A DNA stretch of 64,000 nucleotides from Acrocarpospora corrugata (GCF_009687845.1 NZ_BLAD01000058.1:55363-119362); one strand, 5' to 3'. Positions 50,860 to 60,510 are shown, numbered from the stretch's first letter. Translations and numbers: made by a program. The notes: generated from the sequence alone by a model not told the origin.

Positions 50860-51870
50860 ATGACCGAATCTTTCGCGCCCGGCGTGCGGGTCCGCGACCT
50901 CACCGTCGTCTACCGCACGCCCGCGGGCGAACTGCCCGCCCTCGCCGGCGTCGGCCTCACGCTCGCGCCGGGGACCATCACCGGGATCGTCGGCGAGTCC
51001 GGGTCGGGCAAGTCCACGCTCGCGCTGTCCCTGCTCAACGCCGTCCAGCCGCCGGGCCGGATCAAGGCCGGCAGCGTCGACATCGACGGCCTCGGCGACG
51101 TCGTCCAGCTCGGCGGCGACGAGCTGCGGCGGGCCCGCGGCCGGCAGGTGGGGTATGTCTTCCAGGCCGCGCAGAACTCGCTGAACCCCCTCAAGACGGT
51201 CGGCAAGCAGCTGCTGGATCTGGGCCGCTCGCATGACGTGGCCGACCTGCCCGCCCTCGTCGGCGAGGCCAGGGCGCTGCTCGGCCGGATGGGCCTGGAC
51301 GGCGGACGGGTGCTCGACTCCTATCAGCACGAGCTGTCCGGCGGCATGCGCCAGCGGGTCGGCATCATGCTCGCGCTCGTGCTCAACGCCCACCTGGTCG
51401 TGCTGGACGAGCCCACCACCGCCCTCGACATGATCACGCAGGCGACCATTCTGCGGATCGTCAAGGAGGTGCACCGCGAGCGCGGGCTCACCACGCTGAT
51501 CGTGACGCACGACATCGGCGTGGCCGCCGAGGTCACCGACTGCCTCGCCGTCATGTACGGCGGCCGGGTCGTCGAGCACGGGCCGACCACGGCGGTGCTC
51601 GGCTCGCCCCGGCATCCGTACACGCGGGGCCTGATCCGGGCCATCCCGCGCCTGTCCGGCGACATCGACGAGGCCAGGGCGCTGCCCGGACGGCCGCCCA
51701 CGCTGGGCACCATCCCGGCCGAGGGCTGCGTGTTCCGGGAGCGCTGCCCGCTGCGGATGGCCGTCTGCGACACCGTGGACCCGGCCCCCGCCGCGTACGG
51801 CGAGCGCACGGTCGCCTGCCACGCGGTCGGGCAGCCGGTCGCGCCCGCCGTACGGAAGGAGTACGTGTGA
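50860..51870 (+). CDS. ABC transporter ATP-binding protein (DppD/OppD type)
   Basis: A 336-aa ATPase: Walker A GESGSGKST (about residue 45), Q-loop VFQAAQNSLNPL, signature LSGGMRQRV, Walker B LVVLDEPTTALD and switch VTHDIGVA. The C-terminal oligopeptide-transporter extension holds PYTRGLIRAIP and the Cys motif CVFRERCPLRMAVC, which in relatives binds an iron-sulfur cluster. ATG 50860 was chosen because it gives MTESFAPGVRV after GGGGC; the longer frame from 50842 overlaps the permease. GTGA overlap with the next gene. Confidence 0.92.
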   Translation: MTESFAPGVRVRDLTVVYRTPAGELPALAGVGLTLAPGTITGIVGESGSGKSTLALSLLNAVQPPGRIKAGSVDIDGLGDVVQLGGDELRRARGRQVGYVFQAAQNSLNPLKTVGKQLLDLGRSHDVADLPALVGEARALLGRMGLDGGRVLDSYQHELSGGMRQRVGIMLALVLNAHLVVLDEPTTALDMITQATILRIVKEVHRERGLTTLIVTHDIGVAAEVTDCLAVMYGGRVVEHGPTTAVLGSPRHPYTRGLIRAIPRLSGDIDEARALPGRPPTLGTIPAEGCVFRERCPLRMAVCDTVDPAPAAYGERTVACHAVGQPVAPAVRKEYV

Positions 51871-52874
51871 TCATCGGAACCGGCATCACCAAGACCTACC
51901 GGCAGCGGGGGAGCGTCCTGGACGGGCGCGACGTCCTGGCCCTGCGCGGGGTGGACTTCGCCATCGCGAAGGGCGGGGCGGTCACATTCATCGGCGAGTC
52001 CGGCTGCGGCAAGACCACGCTCGGGCGGATTGTGGCGGGGCTGGAGACCTACGACTCGGGCGAGATCATCATTGATGGCACGCCGTTGTCGCCGTTGCGT
52101 CATCGGCAGCGGCAGGCGCAGTTCCGCCGGGTGCAGCTGATCCATCAAGATCCCTACTCCGCGCTCAACCCGACCCGCACCATCCACCAGACCCTGGACG
52201 CGCCGCTGGCCCTGCGCGCCCGGCGGATGGGCAGGTCCAAGGCGTGGGCTCAGGAACGAGCGCGCGAACTGCTCACGCTGGTGGGCATCGACCCCGGCTA
52301 CGTGCTCCCGCGCTACCCGCACCAGCTGTCCGGCGGCATGCGGCAGCGCGTCGTCATCGCACGGGCTCTCACCGTCGACCCGGAGGTGCTCGTCGCCGAC
52401 GAATCCGTCTCCATGATCGACGTGTCACTGCGGCTCGGCATCCTCGCCCTACTCAAGGACCTGCGCGAACGACTCGGCGTAAGCGTGCTGTTCATCACCC
52501 ACGACATCGCCACGGCCCGCTACATCGGCGCCGACGGCGAACTGTATGTGATCTACCGCGGCCAGGTCGTGGAACGCGGCCCGACCGAGACCGTCATCGC
52601 GGCCCCCGTGCACCCCTACACCCAGTCCCTGCTCTCAGCCATCCCCGTCCTGCGCGGAGTCGAACAGCCGGGACCCGACCTGGTCCTGCCCACCGAGGCC
52701 CTCGACGAGAGCCACACCGACACCGGCTGCCTGTTCGCCCGCAGATGCCCGTTCCGGACCGACCACTGCGAGTCAGAACGACCTTCGCTCGGGTACGGCG
52801 AGGACACCCCGCAGGAGCACGCCTGCTTCCACCCCCGGCCCCGCAGCGTCATCCCCGTGGAGGTGAGCGCATGA
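51867..52874 (+). CDS. ABC transporter ATP-binding protein (DppF/OppF type)
   Basis: A 335-aa ATPase with Walker A GESGCGKTT (about 52), Q-loop QLIHQDPYSALNP, signature LSGGMRQRV, Walker B EVLVADESVSMIDV and switch ITHDIATA. Walker B has ADESVSMID in place of the usual DEPTSALD, keeping the catalytic Glu. The C-terminal HPYTQSLLSAIP and CLFARRCPFRTDHC mark the OppF extension. GTG 51867 overlaps the DppD stop; its own TGA overlaps the GNAT start. Confidence 0.92.
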   Translation: MIIGTGITKTYRQRGSVLDGRDVLALRGVDFAIAKGGAVTFIGESGCGKTTLGRIVAGLETYDSGEIIIDGTPLSPLRHRQRQAQFRRVQLIHQDPYSALNPTRTIHQTLDAPLALRARRMGRSKAWAQERARELLTLVGIDPGYVLPRYPHQLSGGMRQRVVIARALTVDPEVLVADESVSMIDVSLRLGILALLKDLRERLGVSVLFITHDIATARYIGADGELYVIYRGQVVERGPTETVIAAPVHPYTQSLLSAIPVLRGVEQPGPDLVLPTEALDESHTDTGCLFARRCPFRTDHCESERPSLGYGEDTPQEHACFHPRPRSVIPVEVSA

Positions 52875-53746
52875 TCGGCGTACTCCCGTCCCCGCTCGAC
52901 GCGGCCGAACTGGCCCGGAACACCCTCACCCTCGACGACGACGCCCAGGCGATCGTGGCCCGGCTGGCGACCCCGCCCGAGGGGCGCAGGTGGACCGCGC
53001 TCGCCACACCCGGCCTCGACGGCGTCGTGTTCGCCTCGATGTCCCAGCTCCGCGCGGACGTCGGCCACCTGGACCTGCTCGCGGTCGACCCCGGCGCGCG
53101 CCGCAGCGGCCTGGGCCGCGCCCTGGTCGCCGCCGCCGAGGAGTGGCTGCGCGCCGAAGGCGCCGGCGAGATCCGCTTCGCGGGCAACCCGCCCTGCTAC
53201 GCCTGGCCCGGCATCGACGTGCGCTACACCCCCGCCGTCTGCCTGGCCGAAAACCTCGGCTACGAGCGGTTCCAGACGGGCTGGAACATGACCGCGGACC
53301 TCACCGGCGACCTCACCGCCGACGCCGACGTGGCACGCCTGGCGGACCACGGGGTCACCGTGCGCGCCGCGCCCGCGGGGGAGCGCACGGAGGTCGCCGA
53401 GTTCGTCAGGAAAACATGGAACGACTCCTGGGCCTGGGAGGCGGAACAGGCCACCGGCTGCCACTACGCCGAACGCGGCGGCGAGATCCTCGGGTTCGCC
53501 GCCTGGGGCTCACGGCCGCACTGGTTCGGGCCCATGGGCACGGCCGAGGCGGCGCGCGGGCTCGGCGTCGGCCGGGTCCTGCTGCGGCGCTGCCTCGCCG
53601 AGCAGGCCGCCACCGGGCTGCGCAGCGCCCAGATCAGCTGGGTCGGCCCCACCCATTTCTACGCCAAAGCCATCGGCGCGCGAGTCGAGCGGGTCTTCTG
53701 GCTCTACCGCCGCGCCCTCGGCGCCCGACAGCAGGAGGGGTCATGA
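52871..53746 (+). CDS. Double GNAT-fold acetyltransferase
   Basis: A 291-aa protein with two GNAT halves. The N-terminal half has HLDLLAVDPGARRSGLGRAL (acetyl-CoA loop RRSGLG, about 74-93); the C-terminal half has GPMGTAEAARGLGVGRVLLR (RGLGVG, about 217-236) with QISWVG-THFYAKAIGARVER after it. It is coupled by ATGA to dppF before it and to murQ after it, so it belongs to the recycling unit. Possible roles are acetylation of amino sugars or cell-wall amino acids; deciding would need biochemistry. Similar tandem-GNAT proteins occur near murQ in other actinobacteria, to my knowledge without assigned substrate. Confidence 0.82.
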   Translation: MIGVLPSPLDAAELARNTLTLDDDAQAIVARLATPPEGRRWTALATPGLDGVVFASMSQLRADVGHLDLLAVDPGARRSGLGRALVAAAEEWLRAEGAGEIRFAGNPPCYAWPGIDVRYTPAVCLAENLGYERFQTGWNMTADLTGDLTADADVARLADHGVTVRAAPAGERTEVAEFVRKTWNDSWAWEAEQATGCHYAERGGEILGFAAWGSRPHWFGPMGTAEAARGLGVGRVLLRRCLAEQAATGLRSAQISWVGPTHFYAKAIGARVERVFWLYRRALGARQQEGS

Positions 53747-54639
53747 CGCAGTCACTTGGCGCGCTGGTCACCGAGCAGAGCGACCCCCGGCACCGCCGGA
53801 TCGACACGCTCCCCACCGACGAGATCGCCCGCCGCATGAACGCGGCCGACGCCACCGTGCCCGGCGCGGTGGCCACCGCGATCCCCGCCATCTCCGCCGC
53901 GATCGACGCGATCGCCGCGCGCCTGCTGGGCGGGGGCCGGCTGCTGTACGTCGGCGCGGGCACCTCGGGCCGGCTCGCCGTGCTCGACGCCTCGGAATGC
54001 CCCCCCACCTTCGGCACCGACCCCGAACTGATCCGCGGCATCATCGCCGGCGGCGAGGACGCGCTCACCCGATCCGTCGAGGGAGCCGAGGACGACGCCG
54101 GCGCGGGCGCCGCCGCCATCCGGGCCGAAGGCGTCGGCTCTCGTGACTCTGTCGTCGGCGTCTCCGCCAGCGGCCGCGCCCCCTACGTCGTCGCCGCCGT
54201 GGCCGAGGCCCGCCGCCTCGGCGCGCTGACGGTCGGTCTGAGCTGCAACACCGGCACCCCGCTGGCCGCCGCCGACCACGCCATCGAGGTCGTCGTCGGC
54301 CCCGAGGTCGTCACCGGCTCCACCCGCCTCAAGGCGGGCACCGCGCAGAAACTCGTCCTCAACATGATCTCCACCATCGCGATGATCAGATGCGGGCGCA
54401 CGTACGGCAACCACATGATCGAGATGGCCGCGACCAACAGCAAACTCGCCGACCGCGCCGCCCGCATCGTCAGCGACATCACCGGCGCGGACCTCCGTAC
54501 CGCCCGGGACACCCTGGAAGCCGCCGGCCTGGAACTCAAGACCGCCGTCGTCATGATCGAGCGCCGGGTGCCGGCGGACCGGGCCAGAGCCCTCCTCGCC
54601 GCCTGCGGCCAGCGCCTGGGCGGCGCCCTGCACGGCTGA
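53743..54639 (+). CDS. murQ: N-acetylmuramic acid 6-phosphate etherase MurQ
   Basis: A 298-aa SIS-domain etherase that splits D-lactate from MurNAc-6-phosphate giving GlcNAc-6-phosphate. Signature parts are TEQSDPRHRRIDTLPTDEIA at the N-terminus, YVGAGTSGRLAVLDASECPP (about 66-85, with the catalytic Glu region), GVSASGRAPYVVAAVAEARR and GSTRLKAGTAQKLVLNMIST. Length is standard. The start ATG overlaps the GNAT stop. It is the last gene of the cluster and the strongest evidence that the locus handles peptidoglycan fragments. Confidence 0.93.
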   Translation: MTQSLGALVTEQSDPRHRRIDTLPTDEIARRMNAADATVPGAVATAIPAISAAIDAIAARLLGGGRLLYVGAGTSGRLAVLDASECPPTFGTDPELIRGIIAGGEDALTRSVEGAEDDAGAGAAAIRAEGVGSRDSVVGVSASGRAPYVVAAVAEARRLGALTVGLSCNTGTPLAAADHAIEVVVGPEVVTGSTRLKAGTAQKLVLNMISTIAMIRCGRTYGNHMIEMAATNSKLADRAARIVSDITGADLRTARDTLEAAGLELKTAVVMIERRVPADRARALLAACGQRLGGALHG

Positions 54640-54755
54640 CACCTACCTGGGTGTGATCAACGGGGTTGATTCGACGGTGGGCGGCGGGGCTGAGACTATT
54701 CATGGGTGATCGTCCATAAAACCACAGTGTTCGTCTTGCCGAGTGAAGCGGTGCC

Positions 54756-55658
54756 ATGGATGTCTTGAGCCTTGTGCTGCGGGAGTTGCGCTTCGAGAGT
54801 GCCGCCTATCGCCGGATCGAGCTGGGTGATCCGTACCAGATCGGGTTTGAGGAGCGCGGGGTGCACATCGTGGTCCGCGGGCGGTGTGACCTGGTTCTGC
54901 ATGACGGCGGCGTTCAGCCGCTCGCGGCCGGTGACCTGGTCATTCTGCCCCGGGGGGACGCGCATGTGCTGCGGTCCAGCGGTGGCGGCGCGCGGCGGAC
55001 CACGGTTTCCGGGCTGGAACTCGCGATGCGCGCGCCGGGCGGGTCCGGGGCCGACACCGTGCTCGTGTGCGGCGCGTTCGTCGTGGGTGAGCCCGACCAT
55101 CCGGCTCTTCGCGGGCTGCCCAGGAGCATCCACATCCCTGGCGAACTCGGTCGCTGGCTGGGCCCGTTCGTCGACCTCCTGTCCGCCGAGGCGGCCGAAG
55201 GGGCGCCCGGCTCGGAACTGGTCACGGCCCGGCTCTCCGACGCGCTGATCGTGCGCGCGCTGCGGCATCACGGCGACACCGTCGACCAGCCCGGCTGGCT
55301 CACGGGCCTGCGTGACCCGTACGTGGCGGCGGCCCTGAACGCCATCCACTCCGACCTCGCCCAGCCGTGGACGGTCGACAGCCTGGCCAGGACCGTCGGC
55401 CTCTCCCGGGCCGCGTTCGCCGCCCGTTTCACCAGCCGGGTCGGCGAACCGGTCATCGGCTACCTGTCGTCGCTGCGGATGCAGCGCGCCCGCACCCTGC
55501 TCCGCGACCAGGCCTCCACGGTGGCCGCGGTGGCGGCGCAGGTCGGATACCACTCCGACGTGGCCTTCGCGGCCGCCTTCAAACGCGACTCGGGAACCTC
55601 ACCCGGAGCGTTCCGGCGAAACCACCTGATCCAGATGTACCCGATCGTGACGGCATGA
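54756..55658 (+). CDS. AraC-family regulator with N-terminal cupin (AraC_binding_2 type)
   Basis: A 300-aa regulator. N-terminal cupin-like domain (about 15-180: GVHIVVRGRCDLVLHDGGVQ, PLAAGDLVILPRGDAHVLRS, then GLPRSIHIPGELGRWLGPFV) of the cupin_6 type, and a C-terminal AraC domain (about 200-295: LARTVGLSRAAFAARFTSRV, GEPVIGYLSSLRMQRARTLL, VAAQVGYHSDVAFAAAFKRD). It lies 116 bases after murQ on the same strand and before the BenE gene, which it may control; such regulators often control oxidoreductase or efflux genes. Confidence 0.88.
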   Translation: MDVLSLVLRELRFESAAYRRIELGDPYQIGFEERGVHIVVRGRCDLVLHDGGVQPLAAGDLVILPRGDAHVLRSSGGGARRTTVSGLELAMRAPGGSGADTVLVCGAFVVGEPDHPALRGLPRSIHIPGELGRWLGPFVDLLSAEAAEGAPGSELVTARLSDALIVRALRHHGDTVDQPGWLTGLRDPYVAAALNAIHSDLAQPWTVDSLARTVGLSRAAFAARFTSRVGEPVIGYLSSLRMQRARTLLRDQASTVAAVAAQVGYHSDVAFAAAFKRDSGTSPGAFRRNHLIQMYPIVTA

Positions 55659-55740
55659 CCGTGGACGCGCCGGTCGGACCGCCCGGCATGTGGTGATATT
55701 TCGCCGGATAGGCTGACCCGCATCTTGAGCGGAGGTGTCG

Positions 55741-56940
55741 ATGCGCGGGTTGGTTCAGCCGGTCATCACGGGAGTGGTCACGGCGGTGGTCGGGTTCGCC
55801 AGCTCGTTCGCCGTGGTTCTGGCCGGGTTGCGGGCGGTCGGCGCGGATCCCCGGCAGGCGTCCTCCGGGTTGCTCGCACTGTGCGTGGCCGTGGGGGTCG
55901 TGGCCGTCTGGCTGGGCCTGCGCGGGAAGATCCCGGTCACCATCGCGTGGTCCACCCCCGGGGCGGCTCTGCTCGCGTCGACCGGGACCGTCTCCGGCGG
56001 GTTCCCGGCCGCGGTGGGCGCGTTCGTGGTGTGCGGCCTGCTCATCATGGCCACGGGCTTGTTCTCGGTGCTGGGCCGGTGGATCGCCGCGATTCCGGGC
56101 CCGATCGCGGGCGCGATGCTGGCCGGGGTGCTGCTGAACCTGTGCGTCGCCCCGGTGCGCGCGGTCGCCGAGGTGCCGTCGCTGGCGGTGCCGGTGGTGC
56201 TGGTCTGGGCGTTGCTGAGCAGGTTCGCCCGGCTGTGGGCGATCCCGGCGGCTCTGGTGGTGGCCGCCGTCATGATCGGCGTGACCGGTCCCGGTCTGGG
56301 CGGCGTGGATCTGTGGCCGGTGGTCGAGCCGACGGCTCCGGCCTGGAGCCTGCAGGCCATGGTCGGCATCGCGCTGCCGCTCTACCTGGTGACGATGGCC
56401 TCGCAGAACGTGCCCGGCATGGCGGTCCTGGCCGGCTTCGGCTACCGGCCCGGGCTGCGCGGGGTGCTGCTCGCCACCGGCCTGGGCAGCGCCGCCGCGG
56501 CCCCGTTCGGCGGGCACGCCGTGAACCTGGCCGCCATCACGGCCGCCCTGGCCGCAGGCCCTGACGCGCATCCCGACCCGGACCGGCGCTGGATCGCCTC
56601 GGTGACCGCCGGAGCGGCGATGATCCTGCTGGGCCTGAGCGCCGGCCTGGCCACCGCCCTGGTACTGCTGTCGCCCCCCGTCCTCATCGAGGGAGTCGCG
56701 GGCCTGGCCCTGCTCGGCGCCCTGACCTCGGCTTTGGCGGCGGCGCTTGACGATCCGCCGATGCGGGAGGCCGCGCTGGTGACCTTCGTGGTGGCCGCCT
56801 CCGGATTCACCCTGCTCGGCATCGGCGCGGCCTTCTGGGCCCTGGTGGCCGGCGGCCTGATGCTCCTGCTCCGCTACCGCCGCCCGGCACCGGAGCCCGC
56901 CACCGACCCGGCCGGAGTCAAGGAAGCCGTGCCTGGTTGA
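55741..56940 (+). CDS. benE: BenE family (benzoate/H+ symporter-like) transporter
   Basis: A 399-aa membrane protein with about eleven to twelve helices. BenE family parts: GVVTAVVGFASSFAVVLAGL, TIAWSTPGAALLASTGTVSG, GPIAGAMLAGVLLNLC, TMASQNVPGMAVLAGFGYRP and APFGGHAVNLAAITAALAAG. It should import benzoate or similar aromatic acids with protons. No aromatic-degradation genes are nearby. ATG 55741 lies six bases after GCGGAGG; GTG 55735 overlaps the RBS. Its end overlaps the SWIM gene on the other strand by 23 bases. Confidence 0.88.
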   Translation: MRGLVQPVITGVVTAVVGFASSFAVVLAGLRAVGADPRQASSGLLALCVAVGVVAVWLGLRGKIPVTIAWSTPGAALLASTGTVSGGFPAAVGAFVVCGLLIMATGLFSVLGRWIAAIPGPIAGAMLAGVLLNLCVAPVRAVAEVPSLAVPVVLVWALLSRFARLWAIPAALVVAAVMIGVTGPGLGGVDLWPVVEPTAPAWSLQAMVGIALPLYLVTMASQNVPGMAVLAGFGYRPGLRGVLLATGLGSAAAAPFGGHAVNLAAITAALAAGPDAHPDPDRRWIASVTAGAAMILLGLSAGLATALVLLSPPVLIEGVAGLALLGALTSALAAALDDPPMREAALVTFVVAASGFTLLGIGAAFWALVAGGLMLLLRYRRPAPEPATDPAGVKEAVPG

Positions 56941-58591
56941 GTTCGGCCCGCAGCGCTGACTTGGCCTTGTGCTCGGCGCGCAGCCCGGCCATGTGCTGGT
57001 CGAACTTCTGACCGTGCCCGCACTGTCCGGCCAGGAGCTGGGCCTCGGCCAGCAGCTGCGCCGCCCAGGCGTACTGACGCTTCTTCTTCTCCTCGATCGC
57101 GGCCTCCGCCGCCTCCAGCAGCACGGGGTACGCCTCCGCGGGATGGGTCGCCCCGCGCGCCCTGGCCGCCCGGAGCCGCAGGTCCTGGCTCACTCCGCCC
57201 GCCCGCGCCACCTGCCAGGCGCCCTCGCTGTCCTGCTCCGACAGCATGATCTCGACCAGCACGTTGAAACGATGGTCCGTCTGGTACCGGGCGAGCTTCT
57301 CGCTCAGCCGGGTGAGCGCCCGCTCCCGCCAGCGCGGCCAGTGCGCACCCGCCGCCTCGGCGACCATGCCGTAGGTGCGCACGGATGGACTGTCGATGAA
57401 GACCGGCCACAGAAACTCGACGGCTCCCCGCTGGTCACCCGCCCTCAGCAGGCATTCGGCGCCCAGAGTGCGCAGGTCGACATCGAGCCCGAAGTCATTC
57501 AGGGCGACCTCGCCGTCGAAACGCGCCAGGCCGCCCCTGATCCACTCCAGCGCGCTCCCGTCCTTGCCCTCCCCGGCCAGCACCCGCGCGATCCGCAGCA
57601 CCTGCCGGCTCGACGGCTCCCCGGCGGCCAGCGTGATCAGCCCGTCGGCGCCGCCCTCATGCTCGGCCAGCCGCTCTCTCAGCAGGACGGCCGTCGGCGG
57701 CGGGTCGCCGGCCGGATCCGGTTCCAGGTCACGCCAGGCTTGCTCGACCCGCTCCCGGTAGCGGGCCAGTCCATCCGGGCCGAGCGCTCCGGCGTAGCCG
57801 GGCAGCGCGTCCACGAACAGGGTTCCGGTCGCCAGCGCCTGGTCCACGAGACGGTCGGCGAGCGCCCGCGGGTCGGGATGGCCGTCGGAGCAGGCCGCCA
57901 GATGGATTCGCCCGGCCTCGGCCAGTGCCTGGTGAACCAGGAATCGGTCCTCCTCGGCGACGCCGGCGAGCAGGTCGATCGCGTACTCGGCCAGTTCGGT
58001 CGCCTCGCCGGTGAATCCGGCCTTCGACAGGTCCGTCACCTTCGCGAAGGCCGCCTTGACCCCGTCCAGCCATTCTTCCGTCTCGTCGTCGTCGATTCTG
58101 ACGCTCAAGGCCAGGTCACGGCGGAGCCGCTCGGTGGCGAGCACGTTCTTCGCCTCGGCGCCGGCGGCGACTTCCAGTCTGGCGCGGACCATCGGCGCGG
58201 CCGTCGCGGCGCGCATCAGCTCCTCGGCCAGCCACCCGTGCTCCTGGCTCGCCAGGAAGGTCCGTAACGCCTCGTCGCTGATTTTGTCCGGGGGTTCGGG
58301 CACCGACAGCGGGCCTGCCTCGGCCATCCAGGCCAGCGCGGTCGCCACGCAGTGTTTGCAGAACTTGCCGTCGTCTCCCTGCGGGCACGAGCACTCGCCC
58401 CACATCCGGCCGTCGGCCAGGTCCAGCCGTACGTCGTAGACGGACGAACCGTCCACCACCGCGGTCGCGGCGCTCTCGGTGACCGACAGATCCTCCACCC
58501 GGTCCTGCGCGAAGTAGACCTTTCCCCGGTCGAAGGCCCGGCCCCCGGACCACTCACGGATCAGTTCCTCGGTCACCGCCTGTCGCGTCAT
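56918..58591 (-). CDS. SWIM zinc-finger protein
   Basis: A 557-aa protein. SWIM motif near residues 66-86: ECSCPQGDDGKFCKHCVATA (CxC...CxH), preceded by YDVRLDLADGRMWG. The remaining 450 residues are helical, TPR-like repeats (ALAEAGRIHLAAC, LRIARVLAGEGKDGSALEWI, RHFNVLVEIML-like stretch) ending in a Lys-rich tail EEKKKRQYAWAAQLLAEAQL. Such SWIM/TPR proteins often lie near SNF2 helicases, but none is seen here. Probably a nucleic-acid or protein-binding factor; function unknown. Confidence 0.87.
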   Translation of the reverse strand: MTRQAVTEELIREWSGGRAFDRGKVYFAQDRVEDLSVTESAATAVVDGSSVYDVRLDLADGRMWGECSCPQGDDGKFCKHCVATALAWMAEAGPLSVPEPPDKISDEALRTFLASQEHGWLAEELMRAATAAPMVRARLEVAAGAEAKNVLATERLRRDLALSVRIDDDETEEWLDGVKAAFAKVTDLSKAGFTGEATELAEYAIDLLAGVAEEDRFLVHQALAEAGRIHLAACSDGHPDPRALADRLVDQALATGTLFVDALPGYAGALGPDGLARYRERVEQAWRDLEPDPAGDPPPTAVLLRERLAEHEGGADGLITLAAGEPSSRQVLRIARVLAGEGKDGSALEWIRGGLARFDGEVALNDFGLDVDLRTLGAECLLRAGDQRGAVEFLWPVFIDSPSVRTYGMVAEAAGAHWPRWRERALTRLSEKLARYQTDHRFNVLVEIMLSEQDSEGAWQVARAGGVSQDLRLRAARARGATHPAEAYPVLLEAAEAAIEEKKKRQYAWAAQLLAEAQLLAGQCGHGQKFDQHMAGLRAEHKAKSALRAELNQARLP

Positions 58592-58661
58592 GACAGCATG
58601 GTGCCGCGATCATCCGATCATGAAAAGTGACGATATGTGTCCAATATCGGACGGCCGTACC

Positions 58662-60506
58662 TCACGTGAGTTCGGTGCGGAGGATTTCGCCCACGGGATG
58701 GCGGGCGCTGAGCCGGGCCGGTATGGCGGTGAGCCCCGCGATCACGATCACGCAGCCCAGGACGACGGCGGTCAGTTGCCAGAGCGGCGGGACGGTCACC
58801 GGGTCGTCGTCGAGGAGCTCGGCGAGCCCGATTCCCGTGGCGAGCCCCAGCAGGGCGCCCGCGAGGGCGGGAAGGATCTGTGCCGTCGACAGTCCGGCGC
58901 TGACCTGGGCGGGGGTCGCGCCGAGCGCGCGGGCCAGCGCCGAGGAGCGCCTGGCGTCCAGTGCGGTCGACCAGGTGATGCAGATCGCGTTGACGGCGGC
59001 CTGGGCGACCAGCATGACCGTCATCAGCAGCAGCACCTGGCTCAGCGCGGTCCGCGGATCGGCGCCGGGGGCCTTCTCCTCGAAGCGGTGCGCGTTGGCC
59101 GCCATGGCGGCCACGATCCCGGCGACCGCGACCGCGATCCCCGCCATGCCCAGCACGGTACGGCGCGGACGCCGGGCGGCCACCCGCAACCCGAGCAGCA
59201 GCGGGACGGGCAGCCGGGTCGAGATCCCGATCAGCCACGCCGTCCGCCGCGGCGGACGGGCCGCGTCGGCCAGCGCGAGAACGGTGCTGGTACGGGCGGC
59301 GCGAACGGCCGGCAGGAAGGTCGCGACGCCCGCGATGCCGAGCGCGACGGCCGTCACCAGCGCGACGGTGGACCAGGTGAACGGCACCGCGCCCGCGCTG
59401 CCGAGCAGCCCGGTCGCGGGTTCGCTGAGCAGCGGGGCCGCCAACCGGCCGATCGCCAGCCCGGCCGCCGAGGCGAGCAGAGCCACGGCGACGTACTCGG
59501 CGAGGAGCACGGCCGCCACCAGGCCCGGGGTGCCGCCGACCGCCTTGAGCAGGCCGACCCGCCGCAGCTGGTCGGCCATCCGGCCCGCGACGAGGACCAC
59601 GATGCCGGCCAGCGCGATCATGCCGAGCAGCCAGCTGGAGACCAGCATGGCGACCTGCTTCCATTCGATCATCTTGTTGTGCCCGTACAGGACGTCTTGC
59701 CACGACGCCAGGAACGGGGTGTCGAGGCTCGTCGGCAGATGCGCGTCGATGAACGCCGGGGCCGAGGCCGGGTCGGCCAGCTTCAGGTTCATGACGTACC
59801 CGAGGAACCGCGTCCGCGCGGCGAGATCACGGGCGTCCGCGTCGGTGACCCAGAGCAGGCCGTTCGGGCCGGGCGGGCCGAAGTTCACGTCCTCGCGCGG
59901 AGCGCTGACCGGCGGGGCCGTCGGGGGCGCCATCTGGTGCTCGCCGAACATGCAGGGCGAGAAGCAGATCTTCGGGTACGGCGGCATGGCGGCGGTGACC
60001 GCGACCCCGGCGACCTGGAACGACCGGTCACCCAAGGTGATCCGGTCACCGGCGCGGACCCCGAGCGCCTGAGCGAAACTGGCCTCCAGCACGGCGCCGC
60101 CGTCGCGCACCCAGCCGCCCTCGGTCACTTTGGGCTGGTCGACCGGGGCGGACGCGGCGCCACGCCCCTGCGTCCACGCCACCGTGGTGACGCCGCGCGC
60201 TTTCACGACGAGGCGCGTGTGCGGAAATGGACCGCTGTGACCGGCGACACCGGGGGCCCCGGCCAGCGCTTCCAAGGCGGCGAGCTGATCGCCGCCGGGC
60301 GAGGCGACGACACTGGCGACCACGTCGGGCCCGCCCGTCGCCACCCGCGTGGTCTGGTACGGCTGAGCCGACGCCCCCTGCAAGACGAGCCCGAGCGTCA
60401 GTGTCGCCGTGGCGGCCGTGATCGCCAGCAACAGCAGCACAGCCTCGGCCGGGCGCCGGCGCAGGTCCCGTACGGCGAGCCGGCACACGAGCAGAACGCG
60501 GCCCAT
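58662..60506 (-). CDS. FtsX-family ABC transporter permease
   Basis: A 614-aa permease with an N-terminal helix (about 18-40), a large extracytoplasmic MacB-type region (about 45-235) containing Cys-bearing ICFSPCMFGEHQM, and two FtsX domains (about 250-380 and 480-605) with the LKAVGGTPGLVAAVLLAEY and RALGATPAQVSAGLSTAQIL loops. This is the eight-to-ten-helix form used for export or for lipoprotein/antibiotic handling (MacB, LolE, BceB-like). It starts four bases after its ATPase gene and is controlled with it by PadR. Confidence 0.9.
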   Translation of the reverse strand: MGRVLLVCRLAVRDLRRRPAEAVLLLLAITAATATLTLGLVLQGASAQPYQTTRVATGGPDVVASVVASPGGDQLAALEALAGAPGVAGHSGPFPHTRLVVKARGVTTVAWTQGRGAASAPVDQPKVTEGGWVRDGGAVLEASFAQALGVRAGDRITLGDRSFQVAGVAVTAAMPPYPKICFSPCMFGEHQMAPPTAPPVSAPREDVNFGPPGPNGLLWVTDADARDLAARTRFLGYVMNLKLADPASAPAFIDAHLPTSLDTPFLASWQDVLYGHNKMIEWKQVAMLVSSWLLGMIALAGIVVLVAGRMADQLRRVGLLKAVGGTPGLVAAVLLAEYVAVALLASAAGLAIGRLAAPLLSEPATGLLGSAGAVPFTWSTVALVTAVALGIAGVATFLPAVRAARTSTVLALADAARPPRRTAWLIGISTRLPVPLLLGLRVAARRPRRTVLGMAGIAVAVAGIVAAMAANAHRFEEKAPGADPRTALSQVLLLMTVMLVAQAAVNAICITWSTALDARRSSALARALGATPAQVSAGLSTAQILPALAGALLGLATGIGLAELLDDDPVTVPPLWQLTAVVLGCVIVIAGLTAIPARLSARHPVGEILRTELT

Positions 60507-60510
60507 CGGA

